DNA of 64,000 nt from Streptomyces sp. G44. Lineage in GTDB: Bacteria; Actinomycetota; Actinomycetes; Streptomycetales; Streptomycetaceae. The number at the start of each line of letters is the position of its first letter. Within the stretch, counting starts at the first letter, position 1. The notes beneath the pieces were generated by a model. It did not search any database and was not told the origin of the DNA. It saw only the letters and a list, made by a program, of their open reading frames with translations. Of the stretch, positions 53,592-63,087 are shown piece by piece. The position numbers and the translations under genes are program-made. The stretch is taken from positions 1 to 64,000 of the forward strand of contig NZ_JAFEXF010000006.1 in the NCBI RefSeq assembly GCF_016905445.1. The letters are read 5' to 3'.

Positions 53592-53708
53592 CCCGCCGCT
53601 CCCGGGACATCACCGCCGTCAGAGCTCAATCCTGGTCTACAGCAGCAACGCCGACCCGATTAGGCATCTGGTCCCGCTGCCGCTGTCCGTGCGCCGGGGT
53701 GGATCTCA

Positions 53709-53900
53709 CAGTTCGTCGCGCGTCACTCTCCGTCGGGCCAGACAGCCCACTCCCCAGATGACCGCGAAGATCGCCACCACCCCCAGGCCTGCCGGCTTTC
53801 CGGCCACGGTCAAGGCGAGGCCGGAATTCAATGTGCCCCCGGGCTCGCGGTCGAAGCTCACCGGCCGAGCCGCCGAGGCCTGCCCTCGACCCCGACGGCA
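53709..53900 (-). pseudogene. C-terminal fragment of a membrane protein
   Basis: The minus frame reads SFDREPGGTLNSGLALTVAG, KPAGLGVVAIFAVIWGVGCL, ARRRVTRDEL then stop: a short outer part, one membrane helix and a positive tail. No start is found in the frame. It lies just downstream of the MFS exporter. Confidence 0.4.
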
Positions 53901-53936
53901 CCGAAGACGGCGAGAACAGCTGGGCCTGGGAGTGGC

Positions 53937-55418
53937 TCAGTCGTCCTGGCTGTTCGCGTGCCGAGGCAGGCAGAACATCAGCACCCACATCAGGGCCAGC
54001 AGGCCGCCGGCCCACCACAGCACGGTGACGAACGCGTCGCGGTTGACCGTGGCGTCGGGCGAGCCGCCGGTGATGGCGAAGAACAGCACGCCGGTCAGCG
54101 CGGTGCCCAGTGCGATGCCCAGGTGAATGGCGGTGTTGAACAGGCCCGAGGCCGAGCCGGCGTCCTCGTGCGGGACCCTGGCCAGCGACAGATCGGCGAG
54201 CGGGCCGGAGACCATGCCCAGGCCGAAGCCGATCAGCGTCACCGGAGCGGTCATCGCCAGAAGGGTCAGGTCCCCCTGGTGGCTGCCGACCTGGAGCCCG
54301 TAGGTGACCATCGCGGCGATCGCGACGAGGGCTCCGGCCTGTGGCAGGCGGCGGGCGAAACGTCCGGCGGTCTTCGCCGCGACCGTCGCGCCGCCCAGTT
54401 CTCCCACGGACAGCAGTACGAAGGCCAGGGCCGCGTGGAACGGGCTCATGCCCAGTCCGTTCTGCAGGTACAGCGTCCAGGTCATGAAGAACAGGCCGCA
54501 CAGCAGGCCGTGCAGCAGGTCCGCGGCCATGCCCCCGGAGAACTGCCTGAGCCGGAAGAGGGTCAGGGTCACCAGCGGGGCGTTGCCCTGCCTGCGCCGC
54601 TGGTGGCGCAGGAAGACACCGAGGACGAGGACGCCGGCGGCGAGCATGACGAAGCACCACAGCGGCCACCCCGTGGCGTGGCCCTCGGTGAGCGGGTAGA
54701 GGACCAGGATGACGGCCAGGCCGGACAGCAGCATGCCGGCCACGTCAAGCCGGTCGGCCCTGCGGACGGTCGATTCGGGGATGTATGTGCGTCCGAGGAG
54801 GAGTACGGCCAGTCCGACGGGCACATTGACCAGGAAGATCGGCCGCCAGGACAGCCCGAACAGGTCGGCCTGGGTGAGTACGCCGCCCAGGACCGGGCCC
54901 AGGACGTTGGCGATGGCCAGGACGGCTCCGTACAGGCCGAACGCCTTGCTGCGATTGTGGCCCTCGAAGGTGACGTGCATGGTCGCCAGGACCTGCGGGA
55001 TCATCACGGCCACGCCGACGCCCTGGAGCAGACGGGCGCCGATCAGCATGCCCGGGCCGGTGGCCAGACCGCACAGCAGCGATGCGGCGGTGAACACGAC
55101 GGTGCCGATGAGCAGCATTCTGCGACGGCCGTAGATGTCACCGAGCCGTCCGCCGGTGATCAGTCCGACGGCGACGGGCAGGGAATAGGCGGTGGTCAGC
55201 CACTGCACCGCGACCGGCCCGGCGCCGGTCGACTCCTGGATCGCGGGCAGGGCGGTCAGGACGACCGACTGGTCGAGCATGTTCATCAGCTCGGCGGTCA
55301 GCAGCGCCAAGAGGGCGATCCAGGCCGACAGGGCCATTTCCGGGCGGCGAGGTGCTGGGTGTGGGTGAGGGCTTCGGGTGGTGTGCTGCGGCTCGTTGTC
55401 GAGCGCGGAGGAAGACAC
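53937..55418 (-). CDS. MFS drug exporter, DHA2 (14-helix) type
   Basis: A 493-residue transporter with 14 hydrophobic segments. Motif D-like LMNMLDQSVVLTALPAIQ at helix 1, motif A-like GGRLGDIYGRRRMLLIG after helix 2 and motif C-like RIxxG... ANVLGPVLGGVLT around helix 5 are visible. It exports drugs or metabolites using the proton gradient. GTG at 55418 has AGGAG 9 bases upstream; longer frames lack this. It has no adjacent TetR/MarR regulator, which is unusual. Substrate unknown. Confidence 0.9.
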   Translation of the reverse strand: MSSSALDNEPQHTTRSPHPHPAPRRPEMALSAWIALLALLTAELMNMLDQSVVLTALPAIQESTGAGPVAVQWLTTAYSLPVAVGLITGGRLGDIYGRRRMLLIGTVVFTAASLLCGLATGPGMLIGARLLQGVGVAVMIPQVLATMHVTFEGHNRSKAFGLYGAVLAIANVLGPVLGGVLTQADLFGLSWRPIFLVNVPVGLAVLLLGRTYIPESTVRRADRLDVAGMLLSGLAVILVLYPLTEGHATGWPLWCFVMLAAGVLVLGVFLRHQRRRQGNAPLVTLTLFRLRQFSGGMAADLLHGLLCGLFFMTWTLYLQNGLGMSPFHAALAFVLLSVGELGGATVAAKTAGRFARRLPQAGALVAIAAMVTYGLQVGSHQGDLTLLAMTAPVTLIGFGLGMVSGPLADLSLARVPHEDAGSASGLFNTAIHLGIALGTALTGVLFFAITGGSPDATVNRDAFVTVLWWAGGLLALMWVLMFCLPRHANSQDD

Positions 55419-55931
55419 GGCGGGGAACTCCTGATCCAAAGGAATCGGGGAGCCCTGCCGACAGCCGCACCGGGGCCGGAAGTCACCAAAGCCCGGGGCA
55501 GACGGCAGAGCTGCACCCGGGAAAGACGACTGCGGGGATGGGTGACGCAACTCAGACCAAGCGCGACGTCCGCCCCCGGACACGTGCGACGACACAGCAC
55601 GTGGGGAACACGGACGACTACATGGCCTGGTTGATAAGACGTCACCTCAAGATCGACACAGAAGGAACAGGTAGTCCGGTTCACTGCCGCCGAGACCTCG
55701 GCACAGGAACCGCACCATCATACGCCGAGCCGGCTTTCGTCGCCGACTCCGGAGAGCTCGCGGCGTAGGCCCGGTGGGCCTCTGGCCGGGCTTGCCGTCG
55801 GGGCTGCGCTCGGTGTCACCCGTCCGGAGCCCATGTGTTCGCCGTTCGCGTGCCCGGAGCGCAATCTGACCATGGACGGGCCCGGGCGGACATGTGAGGG
55901 CCGAGCCGCACCGTGCAGCGGAGGAAGCCGG

Positions 55932-58502
55932 ATGACTCAGTCGCAGGACGGGGCGCCCGAGGCAGTCCGGCGAGCCGCGGCGGCAGCCGACGCGGGACGG
56001 ACGGAGGAAGCGCGGGAGCTGCTCGGCGGAGCGCTCGCCCAGGATCGTGACTACGAGCCGGCATGGCTGTGGCTGGCCGCCCTCGTCGACGACGACGGTG
56101 AGCGCCGCTACTGCCTGGAGCGGGCGGTGCGTGCCAATCCGGAGAGCACCGCCCGCACCCAGCTGCACGACCTGCGCCGGGTCGAGCCGCAGCCGCCGGA
56201 GGAGGCCGCCCCCTTCGCCGACCCTCCGCTGCCGCCCGACCCCGTCGGGCGGCGGCTCCCGTGGCGGCCCTGGCGCTCGCGCTGGGTCATGGCGCTGCTC
56301 GCCGCCGCCGTCACAGCGACCGCCGTCCTCGGCCTGCTGCGGCTGCTGGATGCGGGGGAGAAACCCGTTCACATCGCCGTGGTGACGAGTACCAGCCCGT
56401 CCGGCGCCACCGGCGGGCAGGAGGTACTCCAGGGCGTCCGCTTCCATGTGGACCGGATCAACGAGAACGGCGGCGTCGACGGCCATCCGATCGAACTGCT
56501 GGTCTACGACGATCACGACGACCCGGGCAGGGCCCGCACGGTGGCGCGTGACATCGTCGACGACGGCCGGCCGGCGGTCGTCATCGGACACACCAGCAGC
56601 GACACCTCCATCGCGGCCGGTGAGGTCTACCGGAGCGCCGGGCTGCCCGCCATCACGCCCACCGCCACCGCCGAGAAGATCACCGCGGGCAACCCCTGGT
56701 ACTTCCGCACGGCCTTCAGCAATCACGCTCAGGGCACCTTCATCGCCGCGTACCTGCGTCACGCGCTGGACAAGTCGAAGGCCACCGTCATCAGGGCGGA
56801 CACCGACTACGGCCGAAGCCTCGCCGACGGGTTCACCACCGCCTTCGACAAGGCCGGCGAGGTACACCGGACACTCACCCTGGACGACCGGTCCGCGGAC
56901 CCCGCGGAAGTGGCGCGGGCCGTGCGGGCGGTGCGGTCCGACGGCGCCGCGGGCGCCGTCGTACTGGCCCTGAACGAGAAGCCGGCCAAGGCCGTCCTGC
57001 GCGGTCTGCGCACGGCGGGGGTACGGGCCCCGGTGGTCAGCGGTGACATCCTGAACAGTGACCGTTTCGCCGACGTGCTCGCCCGGATGTCGCGGCAGGA
57101 GCGGCCGCGAGTCCCCCTGACCGACGGGTTCTACGCGGCATCTCCGTTGATGACCGACAGTCTCAGCGGTGCCGCGCTGGAATGGGCGCAGTCGTTCCGG
57201 TCCGAACACGGAAGGCTGCCCTCCTGGCGTGCCATGGCCGCGCAGACCGCCGCCGATGTCGCCGTGCGGGCCCTCGCACGCTCCGGCATGGACGCCTCGC
57301 GCCCCGACGCCCGCGAGCGCGACGCGGTCCGTGCCGCCTTGGCGGCGATGGACAGCCCGGCCCACGGGGTCCAGGGCATCCACGGCACGGTCTACTTCGA
57401 CGCCACCCGCTCGCTGCGGCAGCCCGTCACCATCGCCGTGGCGGAGGACAACGCCATGGTCTCCGCCCCGCTCCAGCTCCAGCCCTACGACGGTGATCCC
57501 GGCGTCGATCCCAAGGCGGAGGTCGCCGCCGGACGAGCGGTGGACTTCGACGGCCAGGTTCTGATGCGTCAGCAGATCGTGTCCACCGGCATCAACGTCA
57601 ACGAGGTGAATGCCCTCGAAACGCGCGCACGGACCTATCAAGCCGACTTCTTCCTGTGGTTCAGGTATTCCGGCAGCGACGACGTGACGGAGGTGGAATT
57701 CGCCAATTCCGTCGACCCGGACCTGGACAAAGGCAAACCGGTGCGGTCATCGGACGAGAACGGCATGAAGTACCGGCTCTACCGGGTCACCGGAACCTTC
57801 AAGGTCACGCTGGACTTCCATGACTTCCCGTTCGACCGACAGCACCTGACCCTCGCCATGCGCAACCGCTCCCTGCCCGACTCCCGCGTCATCTACACGA
57901 TCGACCGCCGCCTGCTCGAACTGGACCTGAAAACGTCGCTGCGCAGCGGAAGCGACACCAACGTGTGGGCCGAGCGGCTGCCGGGCTGGACCGCCACCCA
58001 CATGACGCAGTACAAGAACACCGTGGGCAGCACCGCCGTCCTCGGTGAGACCGACATCGGCCAGAGCGCTCCCGGCATCTACTACGACCAGTACACGGCC
58101 GACATGACCATCGAGCGGGACGTCGCGCCCTTCCTGGTCAAGAACCTGCTGCCCCTGCTCCTTCTGGTGCTGGTGACCTACATCCCCCTGTATTTGCCGC
58201 GCAGTTCGGGATACACGGGCGTCAGAGTCGCCTCCGGCACCACCGCCATCCTGTCCACCGCGGTGCTGCTCACCACCGTCACCAGTTCGTTGCCGGATGT
58301 GGGCTACGGCGTGGCCATCGAATGGGGCTATTACGCGTTCATCCTGCTGGCCGCGCTCTGTGTGCTGCTCGCCCTGGTCAGCGGCCGGCTCGCCGAGGGG
58401 AACAACGTCGTGGGCTGGCGCAACCTCACGTTGGCCGCGCGGATCGCCTACCCGCTCTACTGCGTCGTCGTGGTCCTGATCTACGTGTGGAAGTACTGCT
58501 GA
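55932..58502 (+). CDS. Periplasmic-binding-protein / pentameric ligand-gated channel fusion
   Basis: An 856-residue protein. Residues 10-75 look like TPR helices. A membrane helix lies at about 117-137. A type 1 periplasmic binding (ANF receptor-like) domain covers about 146-515 (IAVVTSTSPSGATGGQEVLQ, RINENGGVDG, YVVIGHTSSDTS). A Cys-loop-type ligand-binding domain spans about 540-730: FFLWFRYSG (574-581), LDFHDFPFDRQHL with the FPFD signature (632-635), and no Cys pair. Four channel helices follow: about 733-754, 764-787 (Ser/Thr-rich pore helix), 797-819, 835-856. GGAGGA precedes the ATG. Confidence 0.88.
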   Translation: MTQSQDGAPEAVRRAAAAADAGRTEEARELLGGALAQDRDYEPAWLWLAALVDDDGERRYCLERAVRANPESTARTQLHDLRRVEPQPPEEAAPFADPPLPPDPVGRRLPWRPWRSRWVMALLAAAVTATAVLGLLRLLDAGEKPVHIAVVTSTSPSGATGGQEVLQGVRFHVDRINENGGVDGHPIELLVYDDHDDPGRARTVARDIVDDGRPAVVIGHTSSDTSIAAGEVYRSAGLPAITPTATAEKITAGNPWYFRTAFSNHAQGTFIAAYLRHALDKSKATVIRADTDYGRSLADGFTTAFDKAGEVHRTLTLDDRSADPAEVARAVRAVRSDGAAGAVVLALNEKPAKAVLRGLRTAGVRAPVVSGDILNSDRFADVLARMSRQERPRVPLTDGFYAASPLMTDSLSGAALEWAQSFRSEHGRLPSWRAMAAQTAADVAVRALARSGMDASRPDARERDAVRAALAAMDSPAHGVQGIHGTVYFDATRSLRQPVTIAVAEDNAMVSAPLQLQPYDGDPGVDPKAEVAAGRAVDFDGQVLMRQQIVSTGINVNEVNALETRARTYQADFFLWFRYSGSDDVTEVEFANSVDPDLDKGKPVRSSDENGMKYRLYRVTGTFKVTLDFHDFPFDRQHLTLAMRNRSLPDSRVIYTIDRRLLELDLKTSLRSGSDTNVWAERLPGWTATHMTQYKNTVGSTAVLGETDIGQSAPGIYYDQYTADMTIERDVAPFLVKNLLPLLLLVLVTYIPLYLPRSSGYTGVRVASGTTAILSTAVLLTTVTSSLPDVGYGVAIEWGYYAFILLAALCVLLALVSGRLAEGNNVVGWRNLTLAARIAYPLYCVVVVLIYVWKYC

Positions 58503-58509
58503 GCGCCGC

Positions 58510-59160
58510 TCACGGCGTGCCCCGGGCTCGTAGTCGGGCCGACCAAGCCATCACGAGGGCCGCTCTCAGAAGACCGCCCGCACGGCACGCGGCGCGTTGG
58601 CGGTGTGCTCCGGAACCGGCGGCGGCCAGCGGTCGAGGAAGGCCGTGACTCTCTGGAGGTCCCCGCGTCCCTCCAGCGGCACCGATATGGGCCACCAGTA
58701 GGCGACCGCGCTCGGGGGCCGGCAGCATCTCGCCGGAGAGGGCGTCCAGGCCTTGGCCGGTCCAGCCGTCGCGCGCGCTGTACCAGTACGCCCCGCGCAG
58801 GAGCTCGCCTCGCAGACGCGGACCGTGGTCGCCGTTCTCCACCAGACGGGCGCTGGTCACGACCAGGGCGCGGATGACCGCCGCCACCGCGGTGAGAGCC
58901 TCGGCGGAGCGCCGGTAGTCGTCGAAGGACTCGGCGTACGGCGGCGGCCCGCGAAATCGTCCATCAGTGACCGGTACAGGTCCACACTGGCCCGGTACCG
59001 CGGGTGGTCGCCCACGGGAAGCGGTGACCCCCCGACGACAGGCGTCACGGAAGGAGACACCCACAGCCCCTCTTGGGTGGCGCAGGCGGCCGGCGCCTGC
59101 CGCAGCCGCAGCAGATGTGCGTGCAGTTCCTCCCAGAACTCCTCCTCCACTCCCACCGTC
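58510..59160 (-). pseudogene. Carboxylate-amine ligase (YbdK-like) with a deletion
   Basis: The minus strand begins with the family N-terminal TVGVEEEF. It passes to a C-terminal half in two frames: LYRSLMDDFAG, YAESFDDYRRSAEALTAVAA, RLRGELLRGAYWYSARDGWT, DALSGEMLPAPERGRLLVAH. A normal YbdK-type protein is about 370-480 residues; the glutamate- and ATP-binding core is missing here. Frame changes also occur near 58960 and 58690. It is a dead gene. Confidence 0.55.
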
Positions 59161-59221
59161 GGTGGCCGGCCCTCGTGTCGCGCTCGTTCGGAGGCGAGCC
59201 GCCTTGGGCCACCTTGCTGCG

Positions 59222-60724
59222 CTACGACCTCGACGGCGGCGCGGTACAGCGCGTGCCGCGTTCGTAGGTCTGGACGCGGCGGCCGCGTACCTCCGTGTCC
59301 GTGCAGCGTGTGAAGTGCTCGACGAGGACCCTGCGCTTGACGGTGTCGCGTGCGCTGCCGGGGTGGCCGTCGGCGTCCGCGACGATCAGGATGCGGTGCT
59401 TGCCCAGCATCGCCCGTCGTATGTGCCGGGGTGCGGTCTCCTTGCCTTGCAGCGTGCCGGAGGCACTGGGGCTCTGGGCGAGGGCCAGGTCGTCGAGGGC
59501 CGCGAAGGAGCCGGGCGACACCTCGGCGGTATCGCGGCGCAGGGACGGGATGAAGACCACGCCGTCCCCCGGCCGGGAGGCCCGGGCCACCGTTTCGGCG
59601 GGGGCCAGGACGTCGTCGACGCGGCTCTGCGGGGTGCGCAGGCCCAGTTGGAGCGGCAGCAGCGCGGCGAAGACGGCCAGAGCGAGTGCGACCAGCGGAC
59701 GCCAGGAGCGTATGAAGGTGCCCGCTGTGGCACCGATGAGCAGAGCGAGGCCGACGTTGGCGTAGAGGACGTAGCGGTCTAGGTAGAGCGGTTTGACCAG
59801 GGAGAGGAGCATCAGGGCGAGGAGGGGGAACGCCAGGAGAGGCAGGCCGAGGGAGACCGCTGACAGGGCACGAGGCGTTGGCGGCGTGTTCGGGTGCCGT
59901 TTCAGCAGAGCTGCGCACAGCAATCCCAGGGTCAGCAGGAGCAGGGGGGCCAGTGCGGTCGACCAGGTGAGCGGGCGTATCCAGGCGATCTGCTGGGCCT
60001 GCGAGCGGCTGGCCAGGATGACCGGCAGCGCACCGGCGGCGACCGCTGCGGTTGCCGCCGGCCAGCGGGTGAGGAGCCGCCGGGTGGCGCCGCGCCGGTG
60101 CGCCATGCAGACGGTCGCCGCGTGGGCCGGTAGGACCAGTAGCGAGAACCAGTTGAGTAGCGCGGCGGCGAGCATGGCTGCCGCGTACCCCGCCCAACGT
60201 CGGCCCGCCGGGCCTGCTTCTCCGCGGCCGTCCACGAGGGTCACAAGGAGCAGCGTCGCCACCGCCACGGCGGCCACTACCAGGGCGTACGACCGTCCTT
60301 CCTGCGCGTAGTGCTGAGTGCTCGGCACGAGGGCGAAGGCAGTGCCCGCCGCGGCTCCCGCACGGGGCCCGGCCAGTCGTCGGGCGGTCGCGGCGGTCGC
60401 GGCGGCGGCCCCGGCCATGGCGAGGACGGAGGGCAGGCGCAGGGCGATGAGGCTGTCCCCGAGGATGGCGAAGACGCCGTGCATGAACAGGTAGTAGACG
60501 CCGTGGACGACGTCGATCCGGTCCAGCATGTGGGCGAGCTCGGGCAGCGTCCTGTGGGCGGCTGCCCACGTGGCGGCCTCGTCGCGCCACATGCTGTTCT
60601 CGCGCGTGAGGCCCCACAGGCCGAGAAGGAGCGTGAGCGCCGCAGGTCCGACTATGCCGAGTGCCGTTCTGAACGGGGGCGCGGATCCGTGCGCGGGTGG
60701 CACGGAGTTGTTGAGTGTGGGCAT
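59222..60724 (-). CDS. Polytopic membrane glycosyltransferase (GT-39/GT-83-like)
   Basis: A 500-residue membrane protein with about eleven hydrophobic segments. The first loop has WRDEAATWAAAHRTLPELA (an acidic Asp-Glu pair as in dolichyl-phosphate-mannose- and polyprenyl-phosphate-dependent transferases), and later LYLDRYVLYANVGLALL. The C-terminal outer domain (VARASRPGDGVVFIPSLRRD, HRILIVADADGHPGSARDTV) is typical for this class. It probably moves a sugar from a lipid carrier to protein or polymer outside. The ATG at 60724 was preferred over a start 30 codons earlier that overlaps a repeat of stop-poor DNA. Confidence 0.8.
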   Translation of the reverse strand: MPTLNNSVPPAHGSAPPFRTALGIVGPAALTLLLGLWGLTRENSMWRDEAATWAAAHRTLPELAHMLDRIDVVHGVYYLFMHGVFAILGDSLIALRLPSVLAMAGAAAATAATARRLAGPRAGAAAGTAFALVPSTQHYAQEGRSYALVVAAVAVATLLLVTLVDGRGEAGPAGRRWAGYAAAMLAAALLNWFSLLVLPAHAATVCMAHRRGATRRLLTRWPAATAAVAAGALPVILASRSQAQQIAWIRPLTWSTALAPLLLLTLGLLCAALLKRHPNTPPTPRALSAVSLGLPLLAFPLLALMLLSLVKPLYLDRYVLYANVGLALLIGATAGTFIRSWRPLVALALAVFAALLPLQLGLRTPQSRVDDVLAPAETVARASRPGDGVVFIPSLRRDTAEVSPGSFAALDDLALAQSPSASGTLQGKETAPRHIRRAMLGKHRILIVADADGHPGSARDTVKRRVLVEHFTRCTDTEVRGRRVQTYERGTRCTAPPSRS

Positions 60725-61073
60725 GACGGCACTCCCGGCGCGGCGTGAGGGGGTGAGGGGGTGAGGGCGACTGGGACACCGGGCTGCCGCCGGGGAGTCA
60801 CGATCACGTTCCACACGCTAGGCAGCGGCGCGATCGTGATCGTCACCTGCGGTGACGAGTTGTCAGGTACGTCGCGAGAGTGACCATGGACCGGCGTCGG
60901 CCCTGGGACGTAGCACTTCTGTATCGGCAGGCACGCCCCAGCGTGGTCCGGGGGCTCTTCGACCGGGCTTCGGTACCGGTCCTTGCTCGACGTGGGCGGT
61001 GGCTGACGCCCGGAGGGCCGACGTGCCGATGAGCCGATGTGCGATCAACGGTGCGACCGCGTGTCAAGCACGT

Positions 61074-61116
61074 CGCGGCGGCCCGTCCCACAGCTTCGGA
61101 AGGACGGGCCGCCGCG
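61074..61116. terminator. Strong hairpin after the I36-like gene
   Basis: A 15-bp GC stem (61074-61088 with 61102-61116) lies 14 bases after the minus-strand stop. It could also serve transcripts from the other side. Confidence 0.75.
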
Positions 61117-61129
61117 TCTTCTCACCTGG

Positions 61130-61507
61130 TCAGCAGGTCGCGGTGTTCAGGATCCTGATGCCGGTCACCGTGCCATACGGCCGCAGGTCGACCGTGTAGT
61201 TGGGCAGGATGCACAGCGGGCCGCCGCTGGCGCGGCGCAGCAGCACCGCGTCGTCGTTGCGAGTGTTGACGACCTTGGTGGCCCCTCGGCTGCCTTGGAG
61301 GTCCTGGTAGCCGGAGGTCACGTCCTTGAACTGCCCTGTCTTGGTGCTGCCCTTGTAGAAACAGACATACGGCCAGTTGCACGAGGCCTGGGCGCTGACC
61401 TCACCGGACTGCTGCTGACCCGCGGCCGACGCCGTGGGGGTGATGGTCATGCCGAGGGCGACGGCTGCCGTGGCTACGGCGAGGAGGGCGTGCTTGCGAA
61501 CGCTCAC
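61130..61507 (-). CDS. Small secreted protein, peptidase inhibitor I36 type
   Basis: A 125-residue precursor: signal peptide to about residue 29 (ALLAVATAAVALGMTITPTA, SA). The mature domain starts near CNWPYVCFYKG, the first Cys-containing strand of I36 (SMI-like) proteins. Then come KTGQFKDVTSGYQDLQGSRG, VNTRNDDAVLLR, PLCILPNYTVDLRPYGTVTG, IRIL and final Cys. Three or four Cys would form disulfides in a beta/gamma-crystallin-like fold. GTG start at 61507. Inhibition of proteases such as metallo-types is known in the family; here it is inferred. Confidence 0.8.
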   Translation of the reverse strand: MSVRKHALLAVATAAVALGMTITPTASAAGQQQSGEVSAQASCNWPYVCFYKGSTKTGQFKDVTSGYQDLQGSRGATKVVNTRNDDAVLLRRASGGPLCILPNYTVDLRPYGTVTGIRILNTATC

Positions 61508-62319
61508 GGTACGGCTGTCCCTTCCTGACGCGGGCCGGGTCCCCCCGTTGGGTCCCCTGCTGGCCCGTGACCTGTACGGCGCCCATGGTCAGCGGGCGCC
61601 GGGTGGTGCTGGCACGAGAAGTTACGGGCGGGAGCAAGCCGTGTCGTCGCACGCTCGGTTGAACCTCGGCTCCACCCACGACGGTATTCCGGTGGTCCCT
61701 GCAACTTCCGCGGTACCGCACAAAGTTGACGACTCTGGGCCTTGCTCGGGCTGCACCAGCATGCGGGTCGGGCGCGGTTCGCACGAACGGGGCACACACG
61801 CCGCTGTTCGCGCCGATGCTCAGGTCCGTGGCGCCGGGCGGAAGGACCTCGTCCTGCGGCAGGTACGAGCGGTGCGTGACGACGTCCTCGTAGCGGTGGT
61901 AGAAGTACCGGGCTTCGTGCCGGTTGACGCGCTCCGCGGCCGACAAGTCCAGGACGGGGCAAGGGCAAGTGCAAGGCCCCAGGTCCGGTTCCGAGGCCGT
62001 GACGGCCCCGGAACCGGCGCGTTCTCGGAACACCAGTACCAACCGGCCGCCCAGACGGAGGAACCGTGAACCCTGAGCCCGTTCCCACTCATCGCCCCTG
62101 ATCCGAACAGCGGCGGCGGCCCCCGTTCCGCTCCCCGCCCTGCGGGCCGCAGCAGTCCGACGCCTGCGCGCGCCGCTCAGCACGACTGGATACGAGGTGG
62201 GGGGCATGAGCAGCGGTGACGAGGCGGACGGCGTCCGGTCGGGCTCGGTGCCCGCCCCGCGCGGCGCTGGGCTCCCTCTGCCGCCACCGCCGTACCGGGC
62301 GGGCCGCACGACGGTGACA
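61508..62319. other. Gap, no supported gene
   Basis: Long minus-strand frames here (for example HEARYFYHRYEDVVTHRSYL) are isolated blocks without a start or coherent codon use. They may belong to a decayed gene, as the downstream ABC fragment is also broken. Confidence 0.45.
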
Positions 62320-62800
62320 TCACCGACGGCCTGAAGGAGGCGTACTGGTCCGTGGTACTTGGGCTCATGGCCCTCGGTGGCGGTGCTGCGCGAGCTGTTC
62401 GCCGAGGGCCCCACTCCGGACAGGGTGCGCGCGGCCATCCCCCAACTCCTGGTCGTGGTCGGGTTCCTGGCCGTCCGGGCGCTGCTCGAGGCAGGCGTCG
62501 CGGTCACGCAGGCCAGGGTGACGCCGAAGATCCGCACCGCGCTGGAGTGCGAGTTCCTCACCCTGACCGCACACGTGCGGCTGGAAGTCGTCGACGACGC
62601 GGACTGACACGACGAGGCGTACCGGGCCAGTGACCGCGGGCTGTTCTACGCCCGGCAGATCGTCGGTCATGGCCCACGGGTCCGGCTGATGCGACAGCCG
62701 CCCACCGGGCGGCCGACTCGGCGCTGCCGGACGAGGAACGCCAGGCCGTACCCCGCCTCGCCGCCAGCCACATCGCCTGAGGGAAGCCGAGGAGGTGCTC
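62320..62800 (+). pseudogene. ABC transporter membrane-domain fragment
   Basis: Consecutive frames give LKEAYWSVVLGLMALGG, VLRELFAEGPTPDRVRAAIP, QLLVVVGFLAVRALLEAGVA, VTPKIRTALECEFLTLTAHV and GLFYARQIVGHG. This is the beginning of an exporter-type ABC membrane domain (helix 1-2 and the first coupling region). Frame changes occur and the ATPase domain is absent. Confidence 0.5.
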
Positions 62801-63087
62801 CGTGACCTCCTTGACTGACTCCCCCGGCGCCCGGCCCGCGCTGTAGCGGCACCGCAACTTCCGCCGCAATCCGACCGGCCAGGCAGCCTGGCGTGACGGG
62901 CAGCTCGATCAGCACCACGGCGATCCCGTGCTGGCGGCTGCGGGCGCGCCGGCCGCTCCCGTGTTCGCGGCGCGGACCGCATGTTCAGGCGTCCGCATGG
63001 CGCGGGAGCCGCTCGATCCCGGGTGAGTATGCGGTCCTGTCGAGATCGCGGGCTTTCCCACCCACCGGCAGACGCCTGAACCGCAGC

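Noticed and set aside
53958..55634. 558-residue plus-strand open frame
   Set aside because: Antisense to the MFS exporter. Composition (Gln/Gly/Asp/Arg-rich, no hydrophobic core) is typical of a mirror frame.
55647..57641. 664-residue minus-strand open frame
   Set aside because: Antisense to the receptor-channel fusion. No start signal or motif.
58857..60779. 640-residue minus-strand open frame
   Set aside because: Mostly a second-frame shadow of the membrane glycosyltransferase. Only its last portion (TVGVEEEF and following) is meaningful and is used in the YbdK pseudogene entry.
61401..62561. 386-residue minus-strand frame
   Set aside because: It runs through the I36 gene in the wrong frame and is very rich in Arg/Pro/Ser, with only one protein-like block. 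No start signal.
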